Assembly: GCA_017506865.1 (NCBI GenBank)
Contig: JAFCMP010000116.1
Location: 62,001 to 126,000 of the forward strand
DNA from: Tribonema minus
Taxonomy: Eukaryota > Sar > Xanthophyceae > Tribonematales > Tribonemataceae
Direction of reading: 5' to 3'
Length of the DNA: 64,000 bases
Shown here: in pieces, positions 45,063 to 56,458 of the stretch
Numbering within the stretch: the first letter of the stretch is position 1
Layout of the letters: each line of letters opens with the position of its first letter
The notes under the pieces: generated by a model
The model's input: only the letters and a program-made list of their open reading frames with translations
What the model was told of the DNA's origin: nothing
Database searches by the model: none
Program-made: the position numbers and the translations under genes

Positions 45063-48000
45063 ATGAAGGTGTTCGCCCTGTTCGCTCTGCTGCTGGCCAG
45101 CGTGAGCGCCTTCATGCCCGCCACGCCCGCCAGCTCCTTCGTCGCGAAGGCTGGCGCAGCAGTAAAGCCCTCGGCGTCCTCCATGCAGATGTCTGTGTTC
45201 ACTGACGCCACGGAGGCCTTCAGCAAGGACTACCCTGACTTCTACAAGGTGAGCTGTCCTGATTGCGCGGCAGGCGGACGCTGAGCACCTGAAGGTTGCG
45301 TCTGCGCATGTGGGCTCAGTTCTGAACGATCATTTGCGCCATCGCTGACCTGCTGCTGGTGATGGTAATGCTGCTGCTGTTGTAATGTGCGCAGGCGGGA
45401 TGGGGACCCACCACTAAGGCAGAAAGGTGACCGCTTGCGTGGCCACGTACACAGCCTGGCGCGCTGGGCACGCGATTTGCTGAGATGGCTGTGAAAAGTT
45501 CTGATGCAGTGCGGATATGTTGTCAACGAGCTCAGCGCAGTCTGCCTGCTGGCCCGCATGCGAGCGCGGTGCGCGAGGTCACGTGCTGTGATTGCGCGTC
45601 CAGGCACTCTCACGGTGTACCCGTCCAGGCGGGTGCCTTGTCGTCCGCCAAACCCACATGTCAGAGCAGCTGACCTGCTTGTCCTTGGCGATGCAGGTGG
45701 AACGGACGCCACGCCATGTTTGGGTGGGTGCTCATTGTCGCCACCGGATACGCCAAGGCACACGGTCTGATCCCTGACCCGGAGGTGGCGCTTAACCTGA
45801 AGGAGTGGGGTACGCTGTCTATCCTGGCTGGGCCCCAGACTATCTCCAATGAGGTAAGATGCACTCCGTTGCAGGTGGATTGATGGCGTTTCTGGAGATA
45901 CCCGACGATGTATCGAAGTGATGCAGTCACTCAGGCAAATGCATTGAGCAGAAGTTGACACTAGCCGCTTGCTGCCCATGAGCAACTACATCAACAGCTG
46001 CTACTGACAACGACCTCCAGGTAGCTGCGATACAGTTTTATTTGCCAGGCTTGTTCTGCGCTGGAAATTGGCGGTTCTGTCAGAGATGCGCTATTGCCCA
46101 TCTGTATGCCCTGGCAAGCGCAGCTGTCGGTCATGCTGCTGCTCCATACAATCCGAATGAAATGAGGGCCAGCTGTAGGCACATGCCTATAAAAGAGAAG
46201 AGCACATATGGACACTGTCTTTGTACAGAACTACAACAAAGCGAACATATGGGTGCCGTCTATGCGAACGGAGGGGGCAAGCGATGACCATACATGTGTC
46301 CAAGCACACCAGGCAAACGCAGGATTGCCACACACATGGCGTGTGCTCACACTCTCATCGTGCATGGACCGGCCAGTGCGCAGTCACAGTTGCTGTTGGG
46401 TGCCGTACGCTACCTTTAAGTGGCCTTGTGGCTACCATCATTGGACCGCTCTGACACCAGCTTGCTGCTGCCTTATTGTGTTTGTCTCCGCTCCACAGCG
46501 CGCTGTCGTTCTGATCGCCAACGTACACGCGGTGAGTCCATGCAACTGCCACAACTATGTGCAATATGATTTGTTTAGTCCATTGTGGGAGGTATGCTGA
46601 GAGCTTTGGTACTCGTTGCAAAAGCCATGTTTCATGAGCCGTGATGTGATTAGCGAGACTACGCAACAGCATTGTCGACAGTGCACGTGCCCTGGGCTCA
46701 TTAGCCCAAACATCCAATACAGATGTGTCAAAGATCGCGTTGTGCACCAAGCGTGCTTCGTCATCGTCCATTTTGCGCCACGTGGCAAATGCACTGCTGT
46801 TATGATGGCGTGTTCTGCGTGAGGCTAGTGCATACTGCTCCACTTCGTTCTGGATGCTCTAAGTACCCTGCATACATACCCTGAACCGCTGAGCAATGCT
46901 GACTGACCCCCTTCCCCCCTTGTGCCCCCCCTCGCGCTCTGCAGCTCTTCATGAGCCTGTGCGCAGCGTTTGCCCCCCTCAGCTTCCAGGACCCCCTGCT
47001 GATCCCCAAGGGGCAGAAGGACGAGCCCGCAGCTGGTCTGATCCCCGCTATCGTGCCCGGCCTCACCAAGGAGGCGGAGCTCCTCAACGGCCGCCTTGCC
47101 ATGCTCGGTAAGCGCAAGCGCAGTAGCACAGTTCTCGTAGGCCGCCTTGCCATGCTCGGTAAGCGCACTAGCAAAACTCATGGAGCAGTACTTCAAAGTA
47201 GTAAGCAGATTTGGCCGCCTTGCCATGCTCGGTAGGCGCAAGCGCTGTAGCGAAGCTCACAGAGCTGTGCTTCAAATGATGCGGTAGAGGTTGCCAGCTA
47301 CATTGAGGCCGCGGCGCCAGCGGACATGGCTGGTGTCATTGTGTAAGTGAGGCAAGGGCCATGCCTGGTCAGGGCACCATCAGGATTCAGCAGGCAACAG
47401 GCGTTGGCAGTCGAGCGCTAGCAGACATGCCCAGGTGTGTGACTGCATGAGGCATCGCAGAGCATCAGTACGTGCTGCTGATGCTATGTAGGCAGGTGCC
47501 TGCTTAGTTGGCGACCTAAAAAGATGTGCTGCCGACGCAATCTGCGGCCAGGGCAAGCATTTGAGCACTTGAAGTTGTTGAAGTTGTATCATGTTGATCG
47601 CAGGCCTCTGAGCCACGGGCATGTTGCGGCTTGTTGCCTTTGCACAAGGAAAATGTTGATGCAGTACCATGGCTGGAACACCTCCCCAAATTCTGCCTTG
47701 CGATGTCGTTTGTTTTTCATCTTTACTCTTAAAACAGCCGTGACACTCTTGTGATGAACTCAATTTGTGGCACTCACAACAGGTTTTTGTTGAGATGCCT
47801 ATCACACTGACCCACCATGCATAATTATGCATAGCCTTGGGTTGAAGCTCTCTAATCATCCATGGTTGGCCAGATACGGGGGGTCATCTCCTGAGGGGTG
47901 CGGGGTTGGGGAAGAGGATGCTATAACTGGAAGGAAGCACTGGTGTCTCAACACCGCAGTGCAGACGGCAAGCAGCTGGAATGAAAGCTGATGGCGCACA

Positions 48001-48765
48001 TGCCGAGGGGACGGGCAGGGGGTGCTGTGGATTTGCTGGCAACATGTGCTGGCCACAAGGCTTGCCAGGCGCTGCAGAGTGGACGACGTTGCATATCGTG
48101 CATGCATGACGAAGTGCAGCTCTTATGCTAACTGCGTGATGCGCAGTGATGCGCAGCAGCGGGCACGTGCAGTGACTTGAACGTGTGCCCAGCCAACGGC
48201 TGGCAGTACTGATCACTTCCGCACATTGGACGCGCTGTCCGCGACAGCAGTACAGTACAGCTCCTGGTGTCACATTGACAGAATGAGGGTTGGCCTGATG
48301 ACATGAAGCTCGTGTCCAACTGGTTGATGTCAAAACCCTAAACCATCCCATTTGCCAGTTCAACTCTCGCCTTGTCTTACAATCCAGTCGCATGGCCGAT
48401 TCCTCTGAGGTCAATTCCGGAACGGCCGCTTCCCGCTAGCATTGCACTACACATGTCCGTTGTCTGATCGTCGCCACCCCCCTGCGCTCTAGCATTACAT
48501 TGTATACGGCCGTTGTCTGACCATCACCCCGCTCACCCCCTACCCACTAGCATTACAAGACGCATCTCACCCCCCGCTCGCTGGCATTACATTACACATG
48601 GCCGTTGTCTGACCATTACACATTATCGTTGTCTGACCATCACCCCCCCCCCACCCCTGCGTGCTGCTTTCAGGCCTGGTCCTGGTCATGGGCCACTCCC
48701 TCGCGACGGGCACCCCTTTCCTCAACTCCGTGGACCTGTTCCTGGGCAACAGGCTGGGCCTGTAG
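45063..48765 (+). CDS. RedCAP: red-lineage chlorophyll a/b-binding-like protein
   Basis: Exons 45063-45248, 45395-45426, 45697-45853, 46499-46531, 46945-47107 and 48674-48765 join in phase into 220 residues. The N-terminus, [20 protein letters not shown], is a signal peptide plus ASAFAP-like site, followed by a Ser/Ala/Lys transit stretch, so import into a complex plastid is expected. Two LHC-type chlorophyll-binding helices carry [12 protein letters not shown] (about 72-83) and [13 protein letters not shown] (about 179-191). [22 protein letters not shown] and [11 protein letters not shown] between them match RedCAP rather than FCP antennae. RedCAPs are thylakoid proteins of red-lineage algae thought to act in light harvesting or photoprotection. 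Introns are all GT-AG. Intron 5 contains two copies of the exon 5 donor edge and a minisatellite before the acceptor. Confidence 0.85.
47080..47245 (+). repeat. Donor echoes of RedCAP exon 5
   Basis: GGCCGCCTTGCCATGCTCG|GTAAGCGCA at the exon end (47089-47117) recurs at 47141-47167 and 47213-47243. The copies stay nearly identical for about 30 bases, including the NGRLAML chlorophyll-binding codons and the donor. Confidence 0.92.
48440..48655 (+). repeat. Minisatellite before the RedCAP exon 6 acceptor
   Basis: Four to five copies of a 50-70-base unit with GCCGTTGTCTGACCATCACC and CTAGCATTACA, ending in a C run directly upstream of the acceptor at 48673. The units do not visibly include exon 6 sequence. 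Confidence 0.8.
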
Positions 48766-49907
48766 AGACGCGACCCCCCACCCAATTTATTACTACTATC
48801 ACGCACCTGATACATTTGGCCGTACACTGGAGCAGAGCACTGCCACAAGGGGACGCAAGCCGCCACACAAGCCCCCCAATGTACCTATACCTGCCCTTTA
48901 AAGAATGAAAAAACCTTGACAAATCACTACAGCTCATACACTCCTTTCACAAACCCCGGTGGTGAGGTCTGTACTGTGTGTGTACTGTTTCTGCCTTGCA
49001 AATATGAGAGCTTAGATCTCGCTGCGCGGCTCGACTTTTCCACTGGTGCATGATTTGTGAGCACCTCTGCTGTGTAGATACGATGCTGGCGGCTTGTGTG
49101 TTTGGTGATGTGGCATCTTCTCTAAGTTTGCGCTGTCGTGGCAGGTGGCAGTACCCAGGGTGCATGGTTTGCCTATGTGCGCATGCTTTTCAATACCGCC
49201 ATGCACAAATAAAACAAGCAAGTCAATAGTGTTAGGCAGCCATCATCCACAAGGGCAGCGGGCTTCCACTACTGTGCAGATATGCCAACTCGCATCGACA
49301 TTCATGCAGCCATTTTGCTTGCGCAGTGTGGGCATGATGTGAAACCTGACACACGATCAGAAATGAGAACAGCTGCGAGTCGCGTACTCCAATTGCATGA
49401 GGCTGAATGATTCAGGGGTCAGCCTGCACAGTACCGCTGACTCTTATCTTATGTCACAGCCTCGTCACAGCTGTGCATCATGTCTTAAAAGGGGCCCTCA
49501 ATGCTTTAACCCTGAGATTATGTCCCACAAAGTTGTCAGCACACACATAAGTATGTTCCGGATTCAGCTCGGCGGTACGTGCTGTACTCCTGCTGCCCTC
49601 CAGGCAATGACGACATGGAATGGCACATTGGGCATGTGTCATCAGTTCAGAGGCGCGTAGCAATGCTGAATGCAGGTGATTGTCATTGACGTGCTGCCAT
49701 GATGCCCAACATTCAAGATGTCCCAGGCCAAGCAGCTTAAGTGAGCTGATCTGTGCCAACGTCAAGGTGATAAAGCCACAGGTGCTTGCGCGCACATGCT
49801 CTATGTGTGTGATCAAATGTGATTTATTCCCGCAGCGGCGCCCATGTCTATGCCGACAGATTCGCGGCAGCGCCCCCTACTGCAGAAGCCCCTGCTCTAC
49901 TAGTGCT
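48766..49907. other. Convergent intergenic region between RedCAP and Z-ISO
   Basis: 3' flanks of two convergent genes. No open frame with coding character, RNA gene or mobile element seen. Confidence 0.45.
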
Positions 49908-52749
49908 CTACCAGTGCAGTGTCCAGCTGCCCGCCTGCATGAACGGGTGCAGGTAGTAGGCGCCAACGGTGCCAGCAGCGATGATGGCGTAAGGGCCGCG
50001 CGCCCACTCTTTCCAGTAGTCCGCTGGCAGTTTCTGGCGACCCTCAATGACTGCTTGGAACGGCATCACGCTGCGCGCAGTCACGGCGGCGGAGGGCGCA
50101 AACGGAGCGGACGAGGAGGTGTTTGTGAGCCTGTTGAGCATCAGCGATGCAGCACGATTTTCCCATTTTTGGCGACCTTCAATGACAGCCTTCGACGGCA
50201 TCACGCTGCGCAGTCGCGGCGGCAGTTGGTACAGGAGGAGGTCGCTGTCAGCCTGCTGAGCATCAGCGATGCAGCACGGTTTCAGCACCCCCACAGATGT
50301 TGCCCCAGACCAATGACCCCTAGACCGATGACCCAGTCTGGACACTTCAAGTGTGTCAGTCAGTCACCATTCAAGCATCACATTGTGAGGTACACCAGTC
50401 ATCCATTCACTATGGAGTTTCGCCAACAAGTGACAACAAAGCTGGCACAGTCCTTATCTGTCCCCTATACAATCGCTGCCTGTGAATAATGTGCAGTGGA
50501 TGCTCCCCTCCTGACCCGAACCCCAACCCCCAAACTAGTATCCCGCCATCGCTCACGCTCCCTGACTCGATAAAACACTGTCGGTTTCCTGCATTTGTTT
50601 TGCATACTCATGACTGTACAGCAGTTGCCTGTTGCACTGTCCAATCACGACAGCACGCCAAATCCACAGAAAAGCATCGGCAGCCAACTTCAACCCATAC
50701 TTCAACAACCCACCTCGTCCTGGCCTTGACCTTCTCGAACGCCTCCCCGTACTTGTCCGCGAGCCTCCGGTCGCCGTTCCACACGGCAAAGAGGTGGTGG
50801 CCCATGAGCATGGCGCTGGTGAGCAGCGTGAAGGACGTACCTACCCACAGCGCGTGCGCGAGGCACCAGATGCCCTGGCCGACAAACTGCGGGTGGCGCG
50901 TGATGCGCATCACGCCCGTCTCCCACATGTGCAGCTGGCGACGGCGGCGGCGGCGATACGGTAGGCATGGGCGCACAACGGCACACGACGTGGGAAGCGG
51001 TGCTGTCAGCGTCACTGGTGTAAAGCGTATCGCATCAATCCGTGCGACCGTATGCTACACTGTCAACAGTGGGAACAAGGCAGTGCGATCAAGCGGCAGC
51101 CTTGCAGCGGCAATCACTTGCGTCTCGACGCACATGGCGCTGGAAGTTGAAGTTGGGTGGTCCTGCACAAGGAGGCGCATCTGCCTACTGCACAGCTTGG
51201 TGCGGTGCCTGTTTCAGCACCAGCTGTACGCATTCAGGGCTTAACTACCTCTAGAGCACACCAGTGATGATGGTCACGCTCTGTATGTTGGGTCTTAGAA
51301 GCATGGGCCATGCACAAGAGCTCACCGTTAGAAGGAATTGGGACAGGAACACCACGCAATGCACACCAGCACAACGTACCGCTACAGCAGCAGCGTGTCT
51401 CACACGCACCTGCGGTTTGTCAACGGCAGCAACCTCCAGCAGGTTGAAGGTGCTCGGGTACAGGAAGAAGAAGGATATGAAGCTGCTGATCCAGCAGAAG
51501 TCGTGCACCCCCGGCACGCCCTTCAAGTTCCACAGCGCCACGCCGTCGTAGCGGTGGTTGATAAAGTACACGAGGCACGACAGCGCTAGCGGCAGCGACA
51601 CCACGCCAAATAGCACGCGCCACGCGCGTGCGCCTATGATCTCCTCTCCCTTGGGGCGCAGCGACGCCAGACCGCTGTGCGCCACCGCGAATATCCCCAG
51701 CAGCAGCACGATGGTCACCGAGCTGAGTGGGGGGGGGGGGCAGTGCGGCAGTACTTTGAGTTGGCCGTTGTTGCAGTGACGATAATGGGCACTGCAGTGG
51801 ATTAGGTAGGAGAGCACTGCTTTGAGCACAGCAGGCGTTATTTGGTCAGATTGCCGCAAGCATTCGTGATGAGTTTGAACATGATAAGTTCAGCAAGCAG
51901 CAAGCGCATGCACAACGTGCATAGTGTCATCGTCAAGAACTGGATGTACCTCCAACTGTCAATTAAGGGACTTGTTCGACAGTTCTGTTCCTTGCGCCAG
52001 AGCCAGCGTTAGACACAGAGTGAGTCCCTAGAGTGAAGGCTCTATTCAAATCTGGCAATTTCTCCTGGCCGCACTGCAACTGCAGCAGCAGCATATGTAC
52101 AATCCCATACGTATTTGCCTACAGCAACAGGCACACCATCGCTACACGAACAGCACGAACAGCAATCCTGGACAAAGTGTAGATTTTCGTTGTTCCAAGC
52201 GCCGAGAACACCAGATTGAAATAATGCACTTGTGTGTACGTATTGTTGCAGTGGCCTCTCTTCGAGCCGTGGGGATAGGTCACCGCAACCTTGTTCGAGT
52301 ACACCCCGTGCAAAACCTAACAGCAGAAAGCTGGCAGCTTGAGCGCACCTGTTGCCGCCGCTCACACTCTCCAGCGCCCGGATGAAGTCATCACCGTAGC
52401 CTGTACTCTCGTTGATCCACAAGTACCAGAGTGCAGCCATGACGACAGTGAACACGCCACCAAAGCTGATCCAGCTGGCCAGCTTCTGCTCCTGCAGGCT
52501 GAAGGCTGCTGCGTCCTCTCCGATCAGCCCTGACGCATCCTGCAGCTCCTCGATGTCACGTGTGGAGAGTTGCAACGCGCTGCTGGTGCTGCGCCTGATG
52601 TCACTGCTGTGCATGAATGCTGACTTGGCACCGGCATGCCGCTGTACCAGACTGCCGTACCTGGTGCCAGCGGGTGCTGCTGGCAGCGTCCACCCCCAAA
52701 CATGCTGACCGGCCAGGCATGTGACCGCTGCGACGCCAGCCAGCCTCAT
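49908..52749 (-). CDS. Z-ISO: 15-cis-zeta-carotene isomerase
   Basis: Exons 52749-52349, 51722-51410, 50934-50714 and 50070-49908 join in phase (2, 0, 2) into 365 residues. The enzyme, an NnrU-related heme-dependent membrane protein, isomerises the 15-cis bond of zeta-carotene in plastid carotenoid synthesis, between phytoene and lycopene. Signatures: [21 protein letters not shown] and [12 protein letters not shown] in exon 1; [47 protein letters not shown] in exon 2; [20 protein letters not shown] and [18 protein letters not shown] in exon 3; [20 protein letters not shown] in exon 4. The conserved His residues of HSG and RHPQ are present. The N-terminus has a hydrophobic signal ending [11 protein letters not shown], where a Trp may stand for the usual Phe at the cleavage site, then a transit-like stretch. 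Converges with RedCAP, another plastid gene. Confidence 0.93.
50035..50280 (-). repeat. Acceptor echo of Z-ISO exon 4
   Basis: Two units of about 130 bases, 50035-50160 and 50168-50279, share GGCGACC-TCAATGAC, GACGGCATCACGCTGCGC (minus strand GCGCAGCGTGATGCCGTC) and GAGCATCAGCGATGCAGCACG. The unit at lower coordinates holds the functional acceptor (50072/50071). The other lies in intron 3, with its acceptor still recognisable. Confidence 0.88.
51728..51740 (+). repeat. C tract of the Z-ISO exon 2 acceptor
   Basis: A G run on the plus strand is a pure C run on the gene strand, ending three bases before ACTCAG at the exon 2 acceptor. Confidence 0.7.
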
Positions 52750-53272
52750 CCTGCTCTCCAGATTTGGTTTGAACTTTCACTTCAACACTGAGGTGAAGTT
52801 CGTTCGGCTAGATGTCAACGGCTTCTCAGCATAACTTTAACCCCCTAACCCTCAAAGACTTCTTCATGAACTCATGAGCAGGTACTGCATGAAAAGCAGT
52901 GCAAAGCATGCTTTGAAGCACAGATCCCAATGGCGTCACAGTTGTTTACTTACAAGCAGCTGCACTTCAACGAAATACAGTTTTGCAACAAGTATATGAT
53001 GTAATCGTCACATCAAGGGGCCCTGCTTCCAAGATGACTAATGAAAAAAGGAAAACAGCGGAGCAAAAAGCATGCAGCACTTTTCTAGAGTCACACTGCA
53101 TGCATGGGCTTCAAGAGCGAATGTGTACATTTGTTGAATGATGTGTCCAGGCTGCAGTGCTACTGCAAGCGCGCGCGCAGGCTGCACCTATAGTACGCGC
53201 GTACACTGTGAACTACAGCAAACCACACTGCAGATGTATACACTCTGTACCACAATGCCAGTTCACTACGCT
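52750..53272. other. Intergenic region upstream of Z-ISO
   Basis: Z-ISO promoter region and 3' flank of the nitroreductase gene. A CG dinucleotide-rich stretch lies at 53169-53178. Nothing else supported. Confidence 0.4.
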
Positions 53273-54420
53273 CTAGAAGGCCATACCCTGACCCCACTGA
53301 TTGTCGTAGAATACTTGTTCCGGTGGAAACCGCCTCGACTGTTTCAACGGCCGGTCGCTGGGCTTTGGATAGCCAATGGAGACTACAACAGGTACGGAGT
53401 AACGCCGCGGAATGTGGAACTGTTTTCGCAACTGTCTGGGATCAAACCCTTCCATTGGGCACGTTGCTAGTCCGTTCGCTGCAGCGGCAAGCATGAAGGC
53501 TTCAACCGCGAGCATGGTGTTCTTGAACGCCCAGGCCTCGGCGCTGTTGACAGGTGGCAGCTCAAGCCCAAGTCTCCTGGCGATGCTGAACACCACCTGC
53601 TTGATGAAGGTCATTATCGGGCGCAGGACGCGGTTGTGGCCGCTGCTGAACACAGCCACATATAGGGGTATTTTTCTGACGAACGCCGCGTTGCTGCCAC
53701 CTTCCTGCAGGCGCAATACGAAGGCGGTACTTGAGGTTTAGTGACGGCACTGGGATTTGAATGCGTATGGCCTGGTGTACTTGACGCATGTGGATGTCCC
53801 TGCCTGATGCGAATGCGACACAAGCTGCGCTGCACCGTGTGATGCATGCAGAAACGTGCACCACTGACATCGTCCACGAAGAATGGAATCGCCAGTGCCC
53901 AGATGTAGCACAACATAATGGCCATCAAACCACAGCTCACAGCAGCAGCAGCAGCCGCGTGACACAACATCCCTTTCCTCACCTTGAACATGTCGACCAC
54001 CTTGCCGATGTCTTTCATGCAGTTTTTGTCGGCAGCGAAGACGACCGTTGCGCCAGCATCCAGCACACGCTTTTTGTTGGTGGACAGCATGGCCTTGCTC
54101 AGCAGCTGTTTGCTCTGCGGGCTGTTAATGACCAAAGCTTTATACGGCTGCACATTGAAGGCGCTGGGCGCCCTCAGGGTGACTTGCAGTAAGTCTTGCA
54201 GGACTTCCGCTGGCACTGGCTCCGGCGAAAACTCCTTGTTGGCGTAGCGAGCATCGCTGATCGCCTTAAATGCCTGGCTTAGGTCCTGCGCAGTTGCTGC
54301 TGCGGACGCCATGGCGGTCACTCGCAGCGAGGCACCAGAACTGCTCGTGTACACAAACGATATGCCAGGTGGCAGCAGCAGCAGCAGCAGTGCAAGCGTA
54401 CGACCGCTGCCGAGCCGCAT
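53273..54420 (-). CDS. Nitroreductase-family flavoprotein, plastid-targeted
   Basis: Exons 54420-53983 and 53704-53273 join in phase 0 into 289 residues. An upstream ATG at 54477 would add 19 residues, but ATG 54420 directly starts a signal peptide (MRLGSGRTLALLLLLLPPG) ending ISFVYTSS, an ASAFAP-like site. The mature part shows the nitroreductase fold: AISDARYANKEFSPEPVP, VTLRAPSAFNVQPYKALV (the N-terminal Arg/Ser FMN-binding segment), AGATVVFAADK, a dimer-spanning helix WAFKNTMLAVEAFMLAAAANG, and CPMEGFDP ending with VVVSIGYP. Such enzymes use FMN and NAD(P)H to reduce nitro compounds, quinones or other small substrates; the substrate is not predictable here. The last residues, FYDNQWGQGMAF, look intact. 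Confidence 0.85.
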
Positions 54421-54477
54421 GACTGCACTTGCAGCACGGCTCTTCCCTCTGCTACTGCAATCCTCCTTCCGCGGCAC

Positions 54478-54823
54478 GAGTTGACAAAGTGTGATCTCTT
54501 TTCAGGCCAGAAAACCTCAACTTGAGGATCAAGTTGAAGAGAGAGAGGTGAAACCCTTCAGTTCAGTTCAGTGAAAAAAGGAAAGCTATGGCTGGTGCGT
54601 GGGACGACAGCACGTACAGCATGTCAAGCAAGAGTCTTCATTAAATATGGAGGTGGCATGAACACGCACAAGAAATGTACACACCCCAGTTCAAACGTCG
54701 TGCAAGCGAAGTGTAATTCACATGAAGCTAGAGCATCACAACGACAAAGAGTGCAGACCAGAATTCGTGTCATATACACAATCCATTTCATTACCAAGAC
54801 AGTATGTTTCCTGCTGCACAGAG
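54478..54823. other. Short intergenic region, nitroreductase upstream
   Basis: Contains the nitroreductase promoter and the BOLA3 3' flank. A TCAGTTCAGTTCAGTG repeat (54559-54572) is the only structure noted. Confidence 0.35.
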
Positions 54824-56294
54824 TCATTGTCCCGGAGACACTTTTGTCTGCAGCGTCAAGCCGTGCATTGCTGCAATCTCTTTCTTGAGTGTACTCTTGA
54901 CCAGCTGATGTTGCTTCACCAGGCTCAGTCCTTTGAACAGGGGACTCTCAATGGCAATGCTGTACATGGAGCCGCATCCTCCGCTGATGTCCTCCACTGT
55001 CACCTGCCATGCACGGCATAACAACGTGTCATGAGGAGTGGTTGCGAGCAGAGTGACGCTAATAGCAGGTGCCGAATGGAACGAGCATGTCAAAGATATG
55101 GTGCGCCATAGTGCATACATTGTTGGGTGGTTCCTCACACTGCCACAATATTGTTGGCTAGGGTCAGAAGCATGGACGACGTGACGTACACTGCGTGGCA
55201 TAGTGGCGATGACCGGCGATGACCCCAAGACTTCATTTGACCGCACGTGGTGCCCGTGCCAGGTCGAGGTCAATGGTGACGCTCTGCCAAGTATTAAGTG
55301 ATGACACAAATCTGCTGCCTTTGCCTCGAGCTGCTTCACCCCTGAATCAACGTCAATGAACGTTTCAACGTCACAAGTCAATGACAGAGAAACGAAGAAG
55401 GGCATGGCACAAAACACTTGAAGTGGGGACAAGCTTAGTGAAGTGTTGAGAGCTTGAAGGTAATTACGCTCGAAAGCAGCTCACTGTACTGCAGATGGGC
55501 TTGCACTGTATAAGACTTTGCATCATTGACTGTGACTGACTGAGCAGTGCACACAATGCCTTCTACCTTGACACGACTTACATGAAGCTAGCCTTGACCT
55601 TCACTGTCCTGCAGATACCGCTATCGGATGCATCCAGTCAGTCAGGCGCCACAACGCAACATACTTCAAAGAAGTAGTATGGATCCATGCCTCGCATAGA
55701 TTCTTCAGCTACTTTCAGGCAAAATGTTGCTACTTGATCTGATAAGAGAACGCTGGCACAAGTCTGGAGGACAGCATCAATTCTGCGCAGACCTGCTAGA
55801 GTATGACTAAGTCCCTTGCGAGGTGCTGCCCGACACAAGCAAGCAAGCACGATTTGATGTCTGACCTTGGTGGCTTTGAGCTCTTTTCCTAGCAGCTTCT
55901 CCATGGCCTTCTCTTGAGAGCCAGCCGCCTCCGTGCCTTGCCATCTTGCCGGCGTCTGTGTCAGCCTGCAATGCGTGGCCATATCAATGATTGTGTGCTT
56001 TCTTGAACAAACAAGTTGTGTGCGGGCAAGTGCTTTGTCAGGCCGAGTTCGTGGAAGCGCTCTCACATGCATGGCTGACTGATTGTTGCAAAATTGTGAC
56101 GCCATAATTTTCGGCGTTGCCCACGATCCATGTTCTACATGAAAGCAATATTGCATTTGAATGAACCAGCTGTCTGGAGTGATGAAAAGCAAAACACAGC
56201 GCTGAGTGCGCTGTGTGCGCACTTGCCTGAAAAATGGATATGTAGAATTCTGCCTTGACGCCCTGAGTGCCAGCGATGACGCTTGTCGCAACAT
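54824..56294 (-). CDS. BOLA3: BolA-like protein 3, mitochondrial
   Basis: Exons 56294-56227, 55965-55866 and 55003-54824 join in phase (2, 0) into 115 residues, close to the family size. The N-terminus MLRQASSLALRASRQNSTY is a typical Arg/Ser-rich mitochondrial presequence. After a short helix (KAMEKLLGKELKATK) the BolA core reads VTVEDISGGCGSMYSIAIES, QHQLVKSTLKKEIAAMHGL, strongly like animal BOLA3. The Cys of GGCG and the His of MHGL are the presumed cluster ligands shared with a glutaredoxin. In known organisms BOLA3 acts with GLRX5 and NFU1 in delivering Fe-S clusters to lipoate synthase and similar mitochondrial enzymes. Intron 1 uses a GC donor (CAG|GCAAGT). Its start is 164 bases from the divergent SPT3-like gene. 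Confidence 0.92.
56225..56226 (-). other. GC splice donor of BOLA3 intron 1
   Basis: CAG|GCAAGT on the minus strand after STYPFF; joins in phase 2 to 55965. Reading on with the next GT (GTGCGC) would break the frame into the BolA domain. Confidence 0.8.
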
Positions 56295-56458
56295 GCTTGT
56301 GCTTGACTGCCTGGCTTGCTGCTTGGCTTGCTTGACAAGTTGTTCAATGACAACAGGCCTGCACTTCCAAGTGCCTGTTGAAGTTGCAGATTTGATGCGG
56401 GGACTCACCATTGGCCAGGCGCCTACCACTGCGTTGGCTGCAGCTCTATAGATCTAGC
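56295..56458. promoter_or_regulatory. Bidirectional promoter region of BOLA3 and the SPT3-like gene
   Basis: 164 bases between divergent ATGs must hold both promoters and 5' UTRs. No specific element was recognised. Confidence 0.45.

Noticed and set aside
51251-51859. Taking the whole open frame as one Z-ISO exon
   Set aside because: The part upstream of 51722 lacks similarity and lies before a C tract with CAG. Starting at 51722 joins in phase to exon 1 and restores the family sequence.
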